A model generated the notes under the pieces. It was not told the origin of the DNA and searched no databases. It was given only the letters and a program-made list of their open reading frames with translations. The translations under genes and the position numbers were made by a program. From Actinomycetes bacterium (GTDB lineage: Bacteria > Actinomycetota > CALGFH01): DNA of 13,302 bases. This document shows, in pieces, positions 13,293 through 13,302 of this stretch; the stretch's first letter is position 1; every line of letters begins with the position of its first letter. The stretch lies in the NCBI GenBank assembly GCA_030152105.1, contig JASLIH010000583.1, positions 1-13,302 on the forward strand, read 5' to 3'.

Positions 13293-13302
13293 CTGCCATC
13301 CC

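Noticed and set aside
13018..13299. 93-codon minus-strand frame overlapping the small membrane protein
   Set aside because: It is Arg/Gly-rich without a membrane helix. The 82-codon frame gives a coherent transmembrane segment and a conserved-looking tail.
1..13302. Mobile element, CRISPR, defence system or RNA gene
   Set aside because: No transposase or integrase motifs, terminal repeats, regularly spaced repeats or tRNA-like cloverleaf sequence were seen. The only repeats are paralogous coding segments.

Overview
This 13.3 kb window is very GC-rich with strongly GC-biased third codon positions. It carries gene families typical of high-GC Actinomycetota: LAL-type LuxR regulators, a DUF7144-like membrane protein, a GAF sensor, and genes with apparently leaderless GTG starts. 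A soil or uncultivated actinobacterial lineage is the best guess; no marker gene fixes the taxon. No tRNA, rRNA, CRISPR array, transposase or integrase was seen, and no gene-free stretch exceeds about 185 bases apart from the region holding a pseudogene.

Left part (2-3821, + strand): a tightly packed three-gene operon with ATGA overlaps at both junctions. It encodes the C-terminal part of a GH15 glycosidase (glucoamylase/trehalase-like), a GMC-family FAD oxidoreductase with a cysteine cluster, and a type II NADH dehydrogenase-like flavoprotein. A plausible reading is sugar release from an alpha-glucan or trehalose, FAD-dependent oxidation of a sugar or alcohol, and delivery of electrons to the quinone pool. 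The substrate is not visible in the sequence. A GC-rich hairpin follows the operon.

Middle and right (3860-12096): three paralogous LAL (large ATP-binding LuxR-type, MalT-like STAND) regulators on the + strand. Copies 1 and 3 are close relatives, with stretches identical even at wobble positions. Both are preceded by promoters of the same geometry (TTGA box, 17 bp, TANNNT, then 6 nt to GTG) that predict leaderless mRNAs. Copy 2 is more diverged, has a shorter N-terminus and lacks this promoter. A decayed MHS-family MFS transporter pseudogene lies between copies 1 and 2. A convergent DUF7144-like four-helix membrane protein lies between copies 2 and 3, separated from copy 2 by a strong hairpin terminator.

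Right edge (12093-13292, - strand): a GAF-domain sensor without the expected ANTAR output domain, and upstream of it a small single-span membrane protein. The GAF gene and LAL copy 3 converge so tightly that a single CTAG palindrome supplies both stop codons.

No clearly new system (defence, secretion or mobile element) is evident. The most unusual points are the LAL paralogue array with its duplicated leaderless promoters and possible gene conversion, and the hydrolase-dehydrogenase-NDH-2 operon.
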